From positions 1-64,000 of the forward strand of contig JAJRUF010000008.1 in assembly GCA_024277935.1 (NCBI GenBank): a stretch of DNA of 64,000 nucleotides, in the 5' to 3' direction. The notes below the pieces were generated by a model that was given only the letters and a program-made list of their open reading frames with translations, did no database searches and had not been told where the DNA came from. A program made the translations under genes and the position numbers. Positions 28,884-39,844 of this stretch are shown here, piece after piece. Position 1 is the first letter of the stretch. Each line of letters opens with the position of its first letter. The stretch comes from Gammaproteobacteria bacterium (lineage in GTDB: Bacteria > Pseudomonadota > Gammaproteobacteria > Methylococcales > Methylomonadaceae).

Positions 28884-29525
28884 TTATATTAACTCAAAGC
28901 GATAACCACCAATCTTACTCGATGGCTTTGCAATAAAAAGAGTTATTTTATCAGCAATATCCGGTTCAAGTTGCTTATCTGGATGTTTTGAATAATCTGT
29001 TGGATAAAAAGTTCTTTGGGCAAAAGAATGTCCATTAAAGTCGAGCAATGTTAACTTAATTGCAGGTTGTTTTTGTGCAAAAAGGGATTGGTTAATAAAA
29101 ATTGTTTTAAATAAATAGTGATTGTTTTGAGGTTCAAAAGAGCTCTTTAAAATACTAATTTCATCAAGGTTTTGATAATCTGCTAATTGACAGTTTGTTA
29201 ATTGACTACAGAGTTGCTGTAACCAAGGTCTTAGGGTGGTATTTTGAGTGAGATTGTAACCTTCAAAAAAATAGATTTGAAAGCTAAAAAGAACTAATAA
29301 TAAGCTAGTTCCAAGCCCCCAGTATTTGAATTGTTGCTTCGGTTTAAAAGAATGATTAAGGAAGCTATCTATTTCAATATCATCGGGAATTGTGCCTTCA
29401 CTTAATAGCTCTAAAGCATCAAATATAGCTGAACATTTTTTACACTTTATCATGCCATGTGTTGAGCGAAGTTTTTCTACTGTAATAGAATAAGCTTGCT
29501 TACATTCAGTGCATAGTGTGTACAT
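28884..29525 (-). CDS. MJ0042 zinc-ribbon / DUF3426 domain protein
   Basis: MYTLCTECKQAYSITVEKLRSTHGMIKCKKCSAIFDAL; TM segment; DUF3426-like C-terminus. Confidence 0.88.
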   Translation of the reverse strand: MYTLCTECKQAYSITVEKLRSTHGMIKCKKCSAIFDALELLSEGTIPDDIEIDSFLNHSFKPKQQFKYWGLGTSLLLVLFSFQIYFFEGYNLTQNTTLRPWLQQLCSQLTNCQLADYQNLDEISILKSSFEPQNNHYLFKTIFINQSLFAQKQPAIKLTLLDFNGHSFAQRTFYPTDYSKHPDKQLEPDIADKITLFIAKPSSKIGGYRFELI

Positions 29526-29530
29526 GATTG

Positions 29531-30412
29531 CTATTGCTTTATACCATCGAGTCGGCACCAGTCATCTTGTATGATGGGTGGCTCAATTTGTATTTTGTGT
29601 TGTTGGTAAGCAGTTATTACTTGTTCGGCCTGTTCTTTTAATATGCCCGATAAAACCAAATATCCAGAAGGTTTTACCAGAGAGGTGATAGATTCTGATA
29701 ACTCACAAAGCGGCTGGGCTAAAATATTGGCAACCACAATATCAGCTTGAAATGCTTTAAACTCTTCAGGTAAATAGCATTTAATTTTAGCTAATACATT
29801 ATTTTTTTCTGCATTGGCTAGGGTTGCTGTTATTGCTTGAGGGTCTATATCAATCGCATGAGCTTCTTTTGCCCCTAAAAGAAGGGCGGCTACAGCAAGA
29901 ATCCCGGAGCCACAACCATAATCAATAACAACTTTATCGTTAAGGTCGTGATTGGCTAACCATTCTAAACAAAGAGCTGTCGTGGCATGAGTCCCCGTAC
30001 CAAATGCTAACCCTGGGTCTAAAGTCATGCAAGTGGTCTTTGCTTCAGTGATTTCCTGACCTGTTGGACAGACCCAGAGTGAATCACCAAATTTCATGGG
30101 CTGATAATGTTCCATCCAGGTTCTTTCCCAAGTTTGATCTTCAAGTATTTCATAAAACCAGTCCTGCAATAGTTGATCATTAAACCTTGAGAATAAAGCG
30201 ACTTTAACTAATTCAGGTTCACTATCTAGTTCAAACAGGGCAATAACTTTAGTAAGAGCCCAAATTTTTGTTTCGCCAGGTGCTGGTTCATAGACAGGTT
30301 GATCTTCAGCATCCATATAGGTAACGGACACTGCACCTATTTCGCTAAAAAAATCAGCAATGTCAGGTGCAGCTTGTTTGTTGCTAATAACAGAAATTTG
30401 ATGCCAGGACAT
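29531..30412 (-). CDS. prmA: Ribosomal protein L11 methyltransferase
   Basis: LDPGLAFGTGTHATTALCLEWL; VIDYGCGSGILAVAA. Confidence 0.96.
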   Translation of the reverse strand: MSWHQISVISNKQAAPDIADFFSEIGAVSVTYMDAEDQPVYEPAPGETKIWALTKVIALFELDSEPELVKVALFSRFNDQLLQDWFYEILEDQTWERTWMEHYQPMKFGDSLWVCPTGQEITEAKTTCMTLDPGLAFGTGTHATTALCLEWLANHDLNDKVVIDYGCGSGILAVAALLLGAKEAHAIDIDPQAITATLANAEKNNVLAKIKCYLPEEFKAFQADIVVANILAQPLCELSESITSLVKPSGYLVLSGILKEQAEQVITAYQQHKIQIEPPIIQDDWCRLDGIKQ

Positions 30413-30515
30413 AGGGGAGAAGCAGGTTAAAGGTTAAAAATGAAAGACGAAAGACGAGCCTTCCGAATTTGCTCTTGCTCTTTTTAGTCTTTCGTCTTGA
30501 GTCTTGTGCCTGCTC

Positions 30516-31859
30516 TTAAGAAATTCCTAATTTCTTTTCCAGGTAGTGAATGTTTTGTTCACCTGTCTGGAAAGCACTATCAGCCATTATATCTACTTGT
30601 AGTGGGATGTTGGTTTTTATGCCATCAATCACCATTTCTTGCAAAGCTGTTTGCATACGAGCAATTGAGCTTGCTCTGGTTTCACCATGAGCAATAAGTT
30701 TGCCTATCATTGAATCATAATAAGGCGGTACTTTATACCCATTGTAAATATGTGTTTCACAACGAATGCCTGGGCCGCCAGGCATATGAAACTGGTCAAT
30801 TTTACCAGGACAGGGCATAAAAGTTTTTGGGTCTTCCGCATTTAGACGACATTCTATGGCGTGACCGGTAAAGGTGATTTCGTCTTGAGTCTTGGATAAT
30901 GGTTCGCCAGCGGCTATACGTAGTTGCTCTTTTACAATATCAAACCCAGTAATCATTTCTGTAACGGGATGTTCAACTTGTACCCGAGTATTCATCTCAA
31001 TAAAGAAGAATTCACCTTTTTCGTATAAAAATTCAAAAGTCCCTGCACCTAAGTAACCAATATCTGTACAAGCTTTTGCACAAAGGTTTCCCATAGCACT
31101 ACGCTGTTCGCCAGTCAGACCAGGAGCAGGGGCTTCTTCCACTACTTTTTGGTGGCGACGTTGCATAGAGCAATCTCGTTCTCCAAGGTGAATGGCATTT
31201 CCATGACTGTCTGCCAATACTTGAAATTCAATATGGCGAGGGTCTTCTAAAAACTTCTCCATATATAAGGTGTCATTATTAAAGGCTGCTGCTGCTTCTG
31301 CTTTAGTTAATGCGATAGCATTGACCAATGCTGCTTCAGTATGCACTACTCGCATACCACGACCACCACCTCCGCCAGATGCTTTAACAATAATAGGGTA
31401 GCCTATTTCTTGAGCCATTTTCAGGTTGGCTTGGCTGTCATCAGTTAATGGCTCTCCATTACCTGGAACACAAGGAATTCCAGCCGCTAACATGGCTTTT
31501 TTAGCAGAAATTTTATCTCCCATCATGCGAATGGTTTCAGCTTTGGGACCAATAAAAGTAAAGCCGCTTAAACTGACTTTTTCAGAAAAATCAGCATTTT
31601 CTGATAAAAAACCATAACCTGGATGAATGGCTTCGGCATCAGTCACTTCAGCAGCACTAATAATGGCTGGAATATTTAAGTAGCTATCAAGAGAGGAGGC
31701 CGGGCCAATACAGACAGCTTCATCTGCAAGGCGGACGTGTTTTAAATCACGGTCCGCATCAGAATGAACCGCAACAGTTTTTATACCTAATTCTTTACAA
31801 GCGCGAAGGATGCGTAAGGCAATTTCTCCACGGTTGGCAATTACAATTTTATCGAACAT
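30516..31859 (-). CDS. accC: Acetyl-CoA carboxylase biotin carboxylase subunit
   Basis: [26 protein letters not shown]; biotin carboxylase motifs. Confidence 0.97.
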   Translation of the reverse strand: MFDKIVIANRGEIALRILRACKELGIKTVAVHSDADRDLKHVRLADEAVCIGPASSLDSYLNIPAIISAAEVTDAEAIHPGYGFLSENADFSEKVSLSGFTFIGPKAETIRMMGDKISAKKAMLAAGIPCVPGNGEPLTDDSQANLKMAQEIGYPIIVKASGGGGGRGMRVVHTEAALVNAIALTKAEAAAAFNNDTLYMEKFLEDPRHIEFQVLADSHGNAIHLGERDCSMQRRHQKVVEEAPAPGLTGEQRSAMGNLCAKACTDIGYLGAGTFEFLYEKGEFFFIEMNTRVQVEHPVTEMITGFDIVKEQLRIAAGEPLSKTQDEITFTGHAIECRLNAEDPKTFMPCPGKIDQFHMPGGPGIRCETHIYNGYKVPPYYDSMIGKLIAHGETRASSIARMQTALQEMVIDGIKTNIPLQVDIMADSAFQTGEQNIHYLEKKLGIS

Positions 31860-31877
31860 GTGTTTACCTAAGCTGGA

Positions 31878-32330
31878 TTATTCTATGATAAATAGAGGTT
31901 GGTCATACTCAACGGGTTGAGCATTTTCTACCAAAATTTGCTTAATAACACCGCTCTTATCTGCTTCAATTTGGTTAAGGATTTTCATTGCTTCAATAAT
32001 ACAAAGTGTTTCACCTTCAGTGACAGATTGACCCACTTTTACAAAGGGTGAACCGGCAGTAGGTGATGCTGCGCTATAAAAAGTTCCTACCATAGGGGAT
32101 TTAACAATATGACCGCTTGGTTGCTCGTCGGCTGTCTCTGTAGCTGGTGTTATAACAGGTGTAGCGACAGGAACTGCTGCCGCAACTGGAGCAGAAAGGG
32201 CTACAGGGGCTGGGACGCTAGCAGAGTAGCGGCTAATGCGTACTGATTCCTCACCTTCACTGATTTCGATTTCGGCAATATCTGATTCTTCAATAATCTC
32301 GATTAATTTTTTTATTTTTCTAATATCCAT
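31878..32330 (-). CDS. accB: Acetyl-CoA carboxylase biotin carboxyl carrier protein
   Basis: [23 protein letters not shown]; biotinylation motif EAMKI. Confidence 0.96.
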   Translation of the reverse strand: MDIRKIKKLIEIIEESDIAEIEISEGEESVRISRYSASVPAPVALSAPVAAAVPVATPVITPATETADEQPSGHIVKSPMVGTFYSAASPTAGSPFVKVGQSVTEGETLCIIEAMKILNQIEADKSGVIKQILVENAQPVEYDQPLFIIE

Positions 32331-32332
32331 CG

Positions 32333-32779
32333 TTATTTTCTCTCTTCTAATATCTGGTGAGCGGCCTGTAATGCCAGTTCATATCCATGCGATCCTAATC
32401 CACAAATAACCCCTACGGCTATATCGGAAAAGTAGGAGTGAGCCCTAAAAGGCTCACGCGCATGAACATTTGATAAATGTAATTCTATAAAAGGTATTTT
32501 GCTTGCAAGTAATGCGTCACGAATAGCAATACTGGTGTGTGTAAAAGCTGCTGGATTAATAATAATAAAGTCAACTTGCTGCTGAAATGCATGGTGAATC
32601 ATTTCAACAATTTCATGTTCTGCATTCGATTGTTGGAAATTAAGCTTATGACCTAAACCGGCAGATTTTGATATAACAGATTTCTCAATATCTTTAAGGG
32701 TTTTATTACCATAGTGTCCGGGTTCGCGAACGCCAAGTAAATTTAGGTTCGGGCCATTAAGAATGGTAATCGTTGCCAT
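32333..32779 (-). CDS. aroQ: Type II 3-dehydroquinate dehydratase
   Basis: [29 protein letters not shown]. Confidence 0.96.
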   Translation of the reverse strand: MATITILNGPNLNLLGVREPGHYGNKTLKDIEKSVISKSAGLGHKLNFQQSNAEHEIVEMIHHAFQQQVDFIIINPAAFTHTSIAIRDALLASKIPFIELHLSNVHAREPFRAHSYFSDIAVGVICGLGSHGYELALQAAHQILEERK

Positions 32780-32918
32780 TAGCTATCGTGTCAAAAAGTG
32801 TTTAATTAGGTAATTTTGCCTAATTTGTTTGGTTTTGTCCAGATATATGTTTTTTATCATCAGATCGCGACAAAACAAGCTGTTTTTATGTGATGTTGTC
32901 GGCGTTTTATAACTTAAA

Positions 32919-33437
32919 TTAAAGTAATGGGGTGATGATTTTAATGATTTTCTGTGAACTAAGCTCACCTGGATGGCGGTGAATAATTTGCCCTTGTTGA
33001 TTAATAATAAGGCTAAAGGGAACGGCGTTAACAATATTGCCTAGTTGTTGAGACAATGCAATAGCCTTATCTTCGCCAATAAGCATGGGATAATTAACCG
33101 GATTGCTTTGTAAATATGTCTCAACAGCTTGTTTGTCATCAACAGCAATGCCGATAAACTGTACGTTTTTATCTTTAAATTTATCTTGTAATTTAATAAA
33201 TTCAGGAATTTCTTTGAGGCAAGGAGGGCACCAGGTTGCCCAAAAATTAATAATAAGTATTTTGCCTTGCCATTCTGTAAGGTCTCTTGGCTTTCCGCTA
33301 ACATCAGGCAAATTAATTTTAACGACTGGCGCTATAATATTTTCTTGTACTGTGTTATTAGTTGAGGTTTGTATAAATATTCCAGCAATTAAAGCCAGTG
33401 AACTGACAAAGAAAATTAGAATTGTATTTTGTTGCAT
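32919..33437 (-). CDS. TlpA family thiol-disulfide redoxin
   Basis: INFWATWCPPCLKEIPEF. Confidence 0.9.
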   Translation of the reverse strand: MQQNTILIFFVSSLALIAGIFIQTSTNNTVQENIIAPVVKINLPDVSGKPRDLTEWQGKILIINFWATWCPPCLKEIPEFIKLQDKFKDKNVQFIGIAVDDKQAVETYLQSNPVNYPMLIGEDKAIALSQQLGNIVNAVPFSLIINQQGQIIHRHPGELSSQKIIKIITPLL

Positions 33438-33442
33438 ATTTT

Positions 33443-35677
33443 TTAAAGATTATCAATATTAGCTAAAAAAACATTGGTTTTCTGGTAACCAATAACGCGG
33501 GATGCTTTTCTTTCCTTTTTATCTGGACCAAAAAATAGAATAGCAGGAGGACCAATTAAATTAAAATACTTCAATAAAGCCTGATCGTCTGAATTATTTT
33601 TGGTGACATCTGCCTGAATTAAAATAAAATCAGCCAGCTTGTTTTTGACTTTTTCATCAGTAAAAGTGTACGCCTCCATTTCTTTACAAGAAATACACCA
33701 GTCAGCATAGAAGTCCAGCATTACCCACTGATTATTGCTCTTGGCTTGTTCAAGTTCGTGCTCAAGGTCATTAAGGGAAACAATTCTTTTAAAGTTTAAC
33801 CCATGTTCTTTGTCAGCAACTTGTCCGCCAGTAAAGCCTCGTAAAGGCTGTAAAGGGTTATTGTTACCCATACTTAAGCCAATAATAAGTAAGGTGCCAT
33901 AAAGTAACATTATGACCCCTAGCCCTTTCCATAATTTATGCCACCCTGAAGCAATCTCAGGTATAGGGTCTAGTGCGCGTAGGTAAACTGCTGGAATAAT
34001 AAGTAAGCAAGCAGAAAGTAGCATGATAATGGGGGCAGGTAGTATTCTATCAAGCATCCAGACAGAAACTGCCAGCATAATAACGCCAAAAACAGCTTTG
34101 GTTGAATTTAACCAATGGCCTGCTTTAGGTAATAAAGAACCGGCTGAAGCACCTAACAATAAGAGAGGAAAACCCATGGCAAAGCCCATAACAAAAAGGG
34201 CGGAACCACCTAAAATAACATCGCCTGTTTGACCTATATAAATTAAAGCGCCAGCTAAAGGTGCGGCTACACAAGGCCCAACAATAAGCGAAGATAACAC
34301 GCCCATAATAGCAGCTCCCAGGTAGGAGCCGTCACGATGTTTATCGCTGGAATTATGTAGTTTTGCTTGAAAAGACTTAGGCAGTTCTAAATTGTAAAAA
34401 CCAAACATGGACAAGGATAGCAGAACAAAAATCCCACTAAACACTGCAATAATCCAGGGTTCTTGAAAAATAGTTTGCAGATTACTGCCAAATAAAGCCG
34501 CTAGGATACCAAAGACTGTATAGGTTAATGCTGAGGCTACAACATAACTAAGAGAAAGTAAAAAAGCTTTACGGGTTGTGATTGAATTACCTTGCCCCAC
34601 AATAATGCCAGATAAAATAGGAATCATTGGAAAAATACAAGGTGTAAATGCAAGTAATAAGCCAAAACCAAAAAAGCTAAGCAGAGTGAGTGCAAATGAA
34701 TCATTTTGTAGTGATTGGGTGATTTGGTCTTGCTCTGATAATTTAGGGGGGGGAGGAGGTGTTGGTATTTTGGGCGATAACAGCGTTGTTTCAGGAAGTA
34801 GTAATTCACTGTTGCTACTCATTGGTGGGTAGCAAACACCACGTTCAGCGCAGCCTTGATATTTAGCTGTTAATATAATGGTTTGGGCGGCTGATGACGA
34901 ACGGATAAGAGGGATGTCAAAACTAAGCTGGTTATGAAAAATCTGTACCTGGCCAAAATCCTGATCATGATACGGCTCACCCTGAGGAATAGTTATTTTG
35001 CCTAATTGAGTTGCAGTATTATTGTTTAAACTAAAATGTATCTTATCTCTGTATAAGTAGTAACCATCTGCAATAGACCAATTGGCACGTAGAGTATTTG
35101 CATCTTTTACGGTAAGGAAAAACTGGAAAGCCTGTTCGGCGGGCAATAATTTATCTTCAAATAGGTTTAGTTTTAAACCTTTAAAGCCATTAACCAGTTG
35201 TTTTATCGGGTTTGCTAATATTTTATTTGATGCTTGAGGTAAATCAATCGTTAAAATTTTCTTTTGTGGCGGATAGCAAATACCTATATCTGCACAACCT
35301 TGATATTTAACTAAAACTTTGAAAGAGGATAAAGATTTTTGATTAATAACAGGAATAATTATCTTTAAATGATTGCGATAAGTTACCACATCGCCAAAAA
35401 ACTCATCATGCTTTGTGTGGCCGACGGGCATATCAGGAACACCTAGTGCAATATCTGTAGACTCAGGTGTTACACTGGTTTTATTGCGGTATAAATAATA
35501 ACCATTAGCAATTTCCCAAGAGACTTCAATCGTATTAGCAGAAACCGCTTTAGCAGAAAGCGCAAACGCTTGATCAACAGCAAGTATATCTTCAGTGCCT
35601 AATGCTTGAACTAATTGAGAGGCAAGGCTAAAAAAAACCAGAAAAACTATTTTGTAGAAATGCATTGTTTTATCCAT
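33443..35677 (-). CDS. dsbD: Thiol:disulfide interchange protein DsbD, with duplicated N-terminal domain
   Basis: Two copies of the nDsbD motif (YQGCADIGICYPP, YQGCAERGVCYPP), TM domain with FTPCIFPMIP, C-terminal DFYADWCISCKEME. Confidence 0.93.
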   Translation of the reverse strand: MDKTMHFYKIVFLVFFSLASQLVQALGTEDILAVDQAFALSAKAVSANTIEVSWEIANGYYLYRNKTSVTPESTDIALGVPDMPVGHTKHDEFFGDVVTYRNHLKIIIPVINQKSLSSFKVLVKYQGCADIGICYPPQKKILTIDLPQASNKILANPIKQLVNGFKGLKLNLFEDKLLPAEQAFQFFLTVKDANTLRANWSIADGYYLYRDKIHFSLNNNTATQLGKITIPQGEPYHDQDFGQVQIFHNQLSFDIPLIRSSSAAQTIILTAKYQGCAERGVCYPPMSSNSELLLPETTLLSPKIPTPPPPPKLSEQDQITQSLQNDSFALTLLSFFGFGLLLAFTPCIFPMIPILSGIIVGQGNSITTRKAFLLSLSYVVASALTYTVFGILAALFGSNLQTIFQEPWIIAVFSGIFVLLSLSMFGFYNLELPKSFQAKLHNSSDKHRDGSYLGAAIMGVLSSLIVGPCVAAPLAGALIYIGQTGDVILGGSALFVMGFAMGFPLLLLGASAGSLLPKAGHWLNSTKAVFGVIMLAVSVWMLDRILPAPIIMLLSACLLIIPAVYLRALDPIPEIASGWHKLWKGLGVIMLLYGTLLIIGLSMGNNNPLQPLRGFTGGQVADKEHGLNFKRIVSLNDLEHELEQAKSNNQWVMLDFYADWCISCKEMEAYTFTDEKVKNKLADFILIQADVTKNNSDDQALLKYFNLIGPPAILFFGPDKKERKASRVIGYQKTNVFLANIDNL

Positions 35678-35964
35678 TGCAAATATTCAGGAAGACCGCG
35701 ATCAATAGGGACAGCAATTATTTCAGGAAGTTCATAAGGGTGTAAGGATTTGATTTTACCTTCTATCGCTAGGTACTTGTCAATATGCGACTTAATCACA
35801 AGCATGTGCTCTGCTGATTTTTCAATTTCTCCCTGCCATTCATAGATAGAAGTAACGCCAGCAATAATATTAATGCAAGCCGCTAATTTTTGGCTGATTA
35901 AAGCAGTTGCAATATCTTCAGCTGTTTTTTGATCAGGGCAGGTACAAAGAATTATTTGATACAT
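35647..35964 (-). CDS. cutA: Divalent cation tolerance protein CutA
   Basis: CTCPDQKTAEDIATALISQKLAACINI; HPYELPEIIAVPI. Confidence 0.95.
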   Translation of the reverse strand: MYQIILCTCPDQKTAEDIATALISQKLAACINIIAGVTSIYEWQGEIEKSAEHMLVIKSHIDKYLAIEGKIKSLHPYELPEIIAVPIDRGLPEYLQWIKQCISTK

Positions 35965-36063
35965 TGGGTTCGGTCACTTAGAAATAAACTGTATATTATC
36001 CTAGAAAATATACTTATATGCCTTTACTATAACTATATAAATATGGATTAAGAGGAAGTTTGA

Positions 36064-36507
36064 ATGAGAGTAATGCAAATAGTGTTTTTATTTTTTCTAA
36101 TAGTGCCCTTTGTAGAAATATACTTACTATTACAAATAGGCGGTATTGTTGGTATTTTACCGACTGTTTTTTTAGTGGTTTTTACCGCAGTATTAGGTGC
36201 CTGGTTGTTAAGGCAGCAAGGTTTTGCAACATGGCAACGCTTTCAGGTTAGCCTTGCAAAGGGAGCTATTCCTGCCTATGAAATGATTGAGGGACCTATT
36301 TTGTTAGTGGGAGGTGCTTTATTGCTCACACCTGGTTTTTTTACCGATGCGATAGGCTTTGCATGTTTGATCCCGTTTACCCGTAGAAAACTTGCTAAAT
36401 ATATAATAGAAAACCAGTTAATTAAGGCTCAAACAGGCTCACCGTTTGGAAATACTCAAGCGAAAAATGACAATGTGATTGAAGGTGAGTTTAAAAAAGA
36501 GGAATAG
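36064..36507 (+). CDS. fxsA: FxsA family membrane protein
   Basis: PFVEIYLLLQIGGIVGILPT; LLTPGFFTDAIGF. Confidence 0.92.
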   Translation: MRVMQIVFLFFLIVPFVEIYLLLQIGGIVGILPTVFLVVFTAVLGAWLLRQQGFATWQRFQVSLAKGAIPAYEMIEGPILLVGGALLLTPGFFTDAIGFACLIPFTRRKLAKYIIENQLIKAQTGSPFGNTQAKNDNVIEGEFKKEE

Positions 36508-36707
36508 GTGTCAGGTTTCAATAAGAGATAGCAGTAAATTTTAAACTCTGAAAAAAGATGAAACCTGAGACGCCCTTAAAACAACAAACCAATAGGAGAG
36601 TGTTGTATCCTAATAAATAGCTTTACCCTGTATTTTCCCTCCTTTCACCTAGAAAGGTTTGGGGGAGTTTCTATATATCAACAATGGTATAAAATGGCAA
36701 GTTAGCA

Positions 36708-37433
36708 ATGGCGTTACCGCCTTCTGCGAAGGTGAAAAGCGGAAAACTAATCTGTTGTAGACCACCTTATTCAGTAAAATGGATTGGCAGCGATGATCCA
36801 ACCCTGATTAATGATGAACGCTTTGCACCCGCAGGTGTATTAGCGCCTAAATCCAAAGCCGATTTTGCTTTTGTGCTGCATGCTTTAAGCTACCTTTCAA
36901 GCAAAGGCCGCGCTGCCATTGTTTGCTTTCCCGGTATTTTTTATCGGGGTGGAGCGGAAAAGAAAATCCGCCAATACCTAATTGATAAAAATTACATCGA
37001 AACCGTTATTTCGCTTGCGCCTAACCTGTTTTTCGGCACCAGCATCGCCGTCAACATACTGGTACTGTCCAAACACAAAACCGACACCACCACCCAGTTT
37101 ATAGATGCCAGTGGTGAGGACTACTTCAAAAAAGCGACTAATACCAATATCCTCACCGACCAGCACATCGAACAGATCATGCAGGTGTTCGATAGCAAAG
37201 CCAATGTTGAACACTTTGCCCAATCGGTGGATAACGACAAAATAGCTGATAACGATTACAACCTGTCAGTTAGCAGCTATGTCGAAGCCAAAGATACCAG
37301 AGAAGTAATTGATATTACCAAGCTCAATGCCGAGCTAAAAACCACCGTGGCAAAAATTGACCGGCTGCGAGCTGATATTGATAGCATTGTGGCGGAGATC
37401 GAGGGCACGCAGATAGCGGGAGCAAAAGGATGA
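36708..37433 (+). pseudogene. hsdM: Type I restriction modification methyltransferase HsdM, 5'-truncated
   Basis: HsdM homology begins at [10 protein letters not shown] (canonical NPPY region, N replaced); the N-terminal half and SAM-binding motif I are absent. Confidence 0.85.
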
Positions 37434-37870
37434 GCAATGTCATTATTTACACTACCGACGACGGCGTTACCAACATTGATTTGCGTCTAGAAAATGGCAC
37501 GGTTTGGCTATCGCAATTGCAAATAGCCGAGCTTTTTCAAACCAGTAAACAGAATATTAGCAAGCATATTCAGGCCATTTATGATGACAGTGAGCTGGAA
37601 GAACAAGCAACTGTCAACCATGAGTTGACAGTTCAAAAAGAAGGCAAGCGAGAGGTTTCACGCAATATTGCGATGTATAACCTTGTTGCAGCATATTTTG
37701 ACCTAGCAGAAATAAACGCTATCGAAGAGCGTGAAATGCAAATGGCTGATTATGTGCGTGAGCTGAATAATATCCTTTCATCAGCAGGGCGAAGTTTACT
37801 GGAAAATGCAGGCACTATTTCCAGCACCCAAGCAAAAAATAAAGCCAAACAAGAGAGCCGTAAAAAATGA
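37430..37870 (+). pseudogene. RhuM-like protein with apparent internal deletion
   Basis: N-terminal RhuM region (TVWLSQLQIAELFQTSKQNISKHIQAIYDD...EVSRNIAMYNL) joins directly to a C-terminal region (VAAYFDLAEINAIEEREMQMADYV); central DMII..GYRV..RGTQFR block missing. Confidence 0.7.
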
Positions 37871-37898
37871 GTGAGCGTTGCCAAAGGAAAACAAGACC

Positions 37899-38504
37899 AT
37901 GATATTGGAAAACAAACTTAACATCACCAATCAGCTTGAACTGGCAAAAGCCGAGGAAAAAATAAGCAAACAAAAGGCCAAACAGTTATTTGACTCTGGC
38001 GATATTAAAAATGTAGACGTTGGAACCTTCAAAGGGCTTGCTTTCATTCATGCCTATTTGTTTGCAGATATATATGACTTTGCCGGTAAAATCCGCGAGG
38101 TGAATAGTGCTAAAGGTAATTTTCGCTTTGCGCCACTGATGTATCTTGAGGTGTCACTAAAAAATATCGATGCCATGCCCCAAACTAATTTTGAAGAAAC
38201 CATCGAGAAGTATGTAGAGATGAATATCGCCCACCCTTTTCGCGAGGGCAATGGCAGAGCAACACGCATTTGGCTGGATTTAATGTTAAAGCAGGAAATC
38301 AAACAAGTGATTGACTGGAACCTGATCGATAAAGAGAACTATCTTTCCGCCATGCAGCGCAGCCCTGTGAAAGACGTGGAAATCAAAATCTTGCTCAAAG
38401 ATGCCCTGACTGACCAAATTGATGACCGCACTTTATTTATGAAGAGTATCGATATCAGCTATTACTACGAAGGCTATAGCCAATTCAAGACGGAGGAACT
38501 GTAG
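37899..38504 (+). CDS. Fic/DOC family protein
   Basis: Intact Fic core HPFREGNGRATR; IYDFAGKIREVNSAKGNFRFAP. Confidence 0.92.
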   Translation: MILENKLNITNQLELAKAEEKISKQKAKQLFDSGDIKNVDVGTFKGLAFIHAYLFADIYDFAGKIREVNSAKGNFRFAPLMYLEVSLKNIDAMPQTNFEETIEKYVEMNIAHPFREGNGRATRIWLDLMLKQEIKQVIDWNLIDKENYLSAMQRSPVKDVEIKILLKDALTDQIDDRTLFMKSIDISYYYEGYSQFKTEEL

Positions 38505-38505
38505 T

Positions 38506-39696
38506 ATGAGTGATATGCGTTTTATGGAAAAGTTACTGGAAGGCGCAGAGGTGGCGTGGATACCGTTGGGGGAAGTGACACAATACGAACAGCCCACTAA
38601 ATACCTTGTAAAAACAAAAAACTATGATGATGCGTTTGAAACGCCTGTTTTAACGGCAGGTAAAACTTTTATCCTTGGCTACACAGATGAAACTAACGGA
38701 ATTAACAAAGCATCAGAAAACCCTGTAATCATCTTTGATGATTTTACAACGGCTAATAAATGGGTTGATTTTGACTTCAAAGCCAAATCATCAGCAATGA
38801 AAATGATCACATCAAGTGATGATGCAAAGTTCATTCTAAAATATGTGTATTATTGGATGAATACCCTACCTAGTGATCTAATTGATAGCGACCATAAACG
38901 TCAATGGATTAGCAATTTTTGCAATAAAAAAAAACCCATCCCATGTCCTGATAACCCAGAAAAATCACTGGAAATCCAGACCAAAATCGTCCGCATTTTG
39001 GATACATTTACCGAGCTTACCGCCGAGCTGACCGCACGGAAAAAACAATACAATTACTATCGCGATCAGTTGTTGAGTTTTGAAAAAGGGGAAGTGGAGT
39101 GGAAGACGTTGGGGGAGGTTGCTTTGGATTTTGGTCGAGGTAAATCCAAACACCGACCTAGAAATGACCCAAAACTATATGGTGGCGACATACCTTTCAT
39201 ACAAACAGGCGATATTCGGAATGCATCTCATATTATTCAGAAATTTAGCCAAACCTATAGCGAGCTTGGTTTAAAGCAGAGTAAATTATGGCCTAAAGGC
39301 ACTTTGTGTATCACTATCGCAGCCAATATTGCTGAAACATCCATTTTGGGATTTGATGCTTGTTTTCCTGACAGTATTATAGGTTTTGTTGCTAATCCAG
39401 ATAAAACCAGCTCAAGCTATGTTGAATATCTTCTTTCATCACTTAAAACAAAACTAGAAGAAAAAGGCCAAGGTAGCGCTCAAAGCAACATAAATTTAGG
39501 CACATTCAAAAATTTAAAATTACCTTTTCCGCCACTTCCAGAGCAAGAACGCATAGTCGCCGTCTTAGATAAATTCGATACCTTAACCAGCTCTATCAGC
39601 GAAGGTTTACCGCGTGAAATTGAACTGCGCCAAAAGCAATACGAGTACTATCGCGATTTACTGTTGAGCTTTCCCAAAACAGAGGTTAGTGCATGA
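38506..39696 (+). CDS. hsdS: Type I restriction specificity subunit HsdS
   Basis: Two target-recognition domains; repeated conserved segments KKQYNYYRDQLLSF and QKQYEYYRDLLLSF. Confidence 0.92.
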   Translation: MSDMRFMEKLLEGAEVAWIPLGEVTQYEQPTKYLVKTKNYDDAFETPVLTAGKTFILGYTDETNGINKASENPVIIFDDFTTANKWVDFDFKAKSSAMKMITSSDDAKFILKYVYYWMNTLPSDLIDSDHKRQWISNFCNKKKPIPCPDNPEKSLEIQTKIVRILDTFTELTAELTARKKQYNYYRDQLLSFEKGEVEWKTLGEVALDFGRGKSKHRPRNDPKLYGGDIPFIQTGDIRNASHIIQKFSQTYSELGLKQSKLWPKGTLCITIAANIAETSILGFDACFPDSIIGFVANPDKTSSSYVEYLLSSLKTKLEEKGQGSAQSNINLGTFKNLKLPFPPLPEQERIVAVLDKFDTLTSSISEGLPREIELRQKQYEYYRDLLLSFPKTEVSA

Positions 39697-39767
39697 ACCA
39701 CAGAACACACAGAATACACAGAAAAAAGAAAATTCACTCTTCTGTGTTTTCTGTGTATTCCGTGGTT
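39696..39767. repeat. Hairpin repeat AACCACAGAACACACAGAATACACAGAAAA...TTTTCTGTGTATTCCGTGGTT, copy 1
   Basis: Long inverted repeat beginning at the hsdS stop. Confidence 0.85.
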
Positions 39768-39781
39768 AAAAAAGGTATCAA

Positions 39782-39844
39782 ATGAATAACGATTTTTTGC
39801 ATAAAGACGAGAGTTACCTGCCCAAAACCGAGGCTAGTGCATGA
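39782..39844 (+). pseudogene. Remnant of an hsdS-like 3' end (…LPKTEASA*)
   Basis: Parallels the hsdS terminus FPKTEVSA*, followed by the same hairpin repeat. Confidence 0.5.

Noticed and set aside
36511-36568. Inverted repeat TCAGGTTTCA...TGAAACCTGA after fxsA
   Set aside because: 10-bp arms separated by 38 nt, no T run; too weak to assign as terminator or mobile end.
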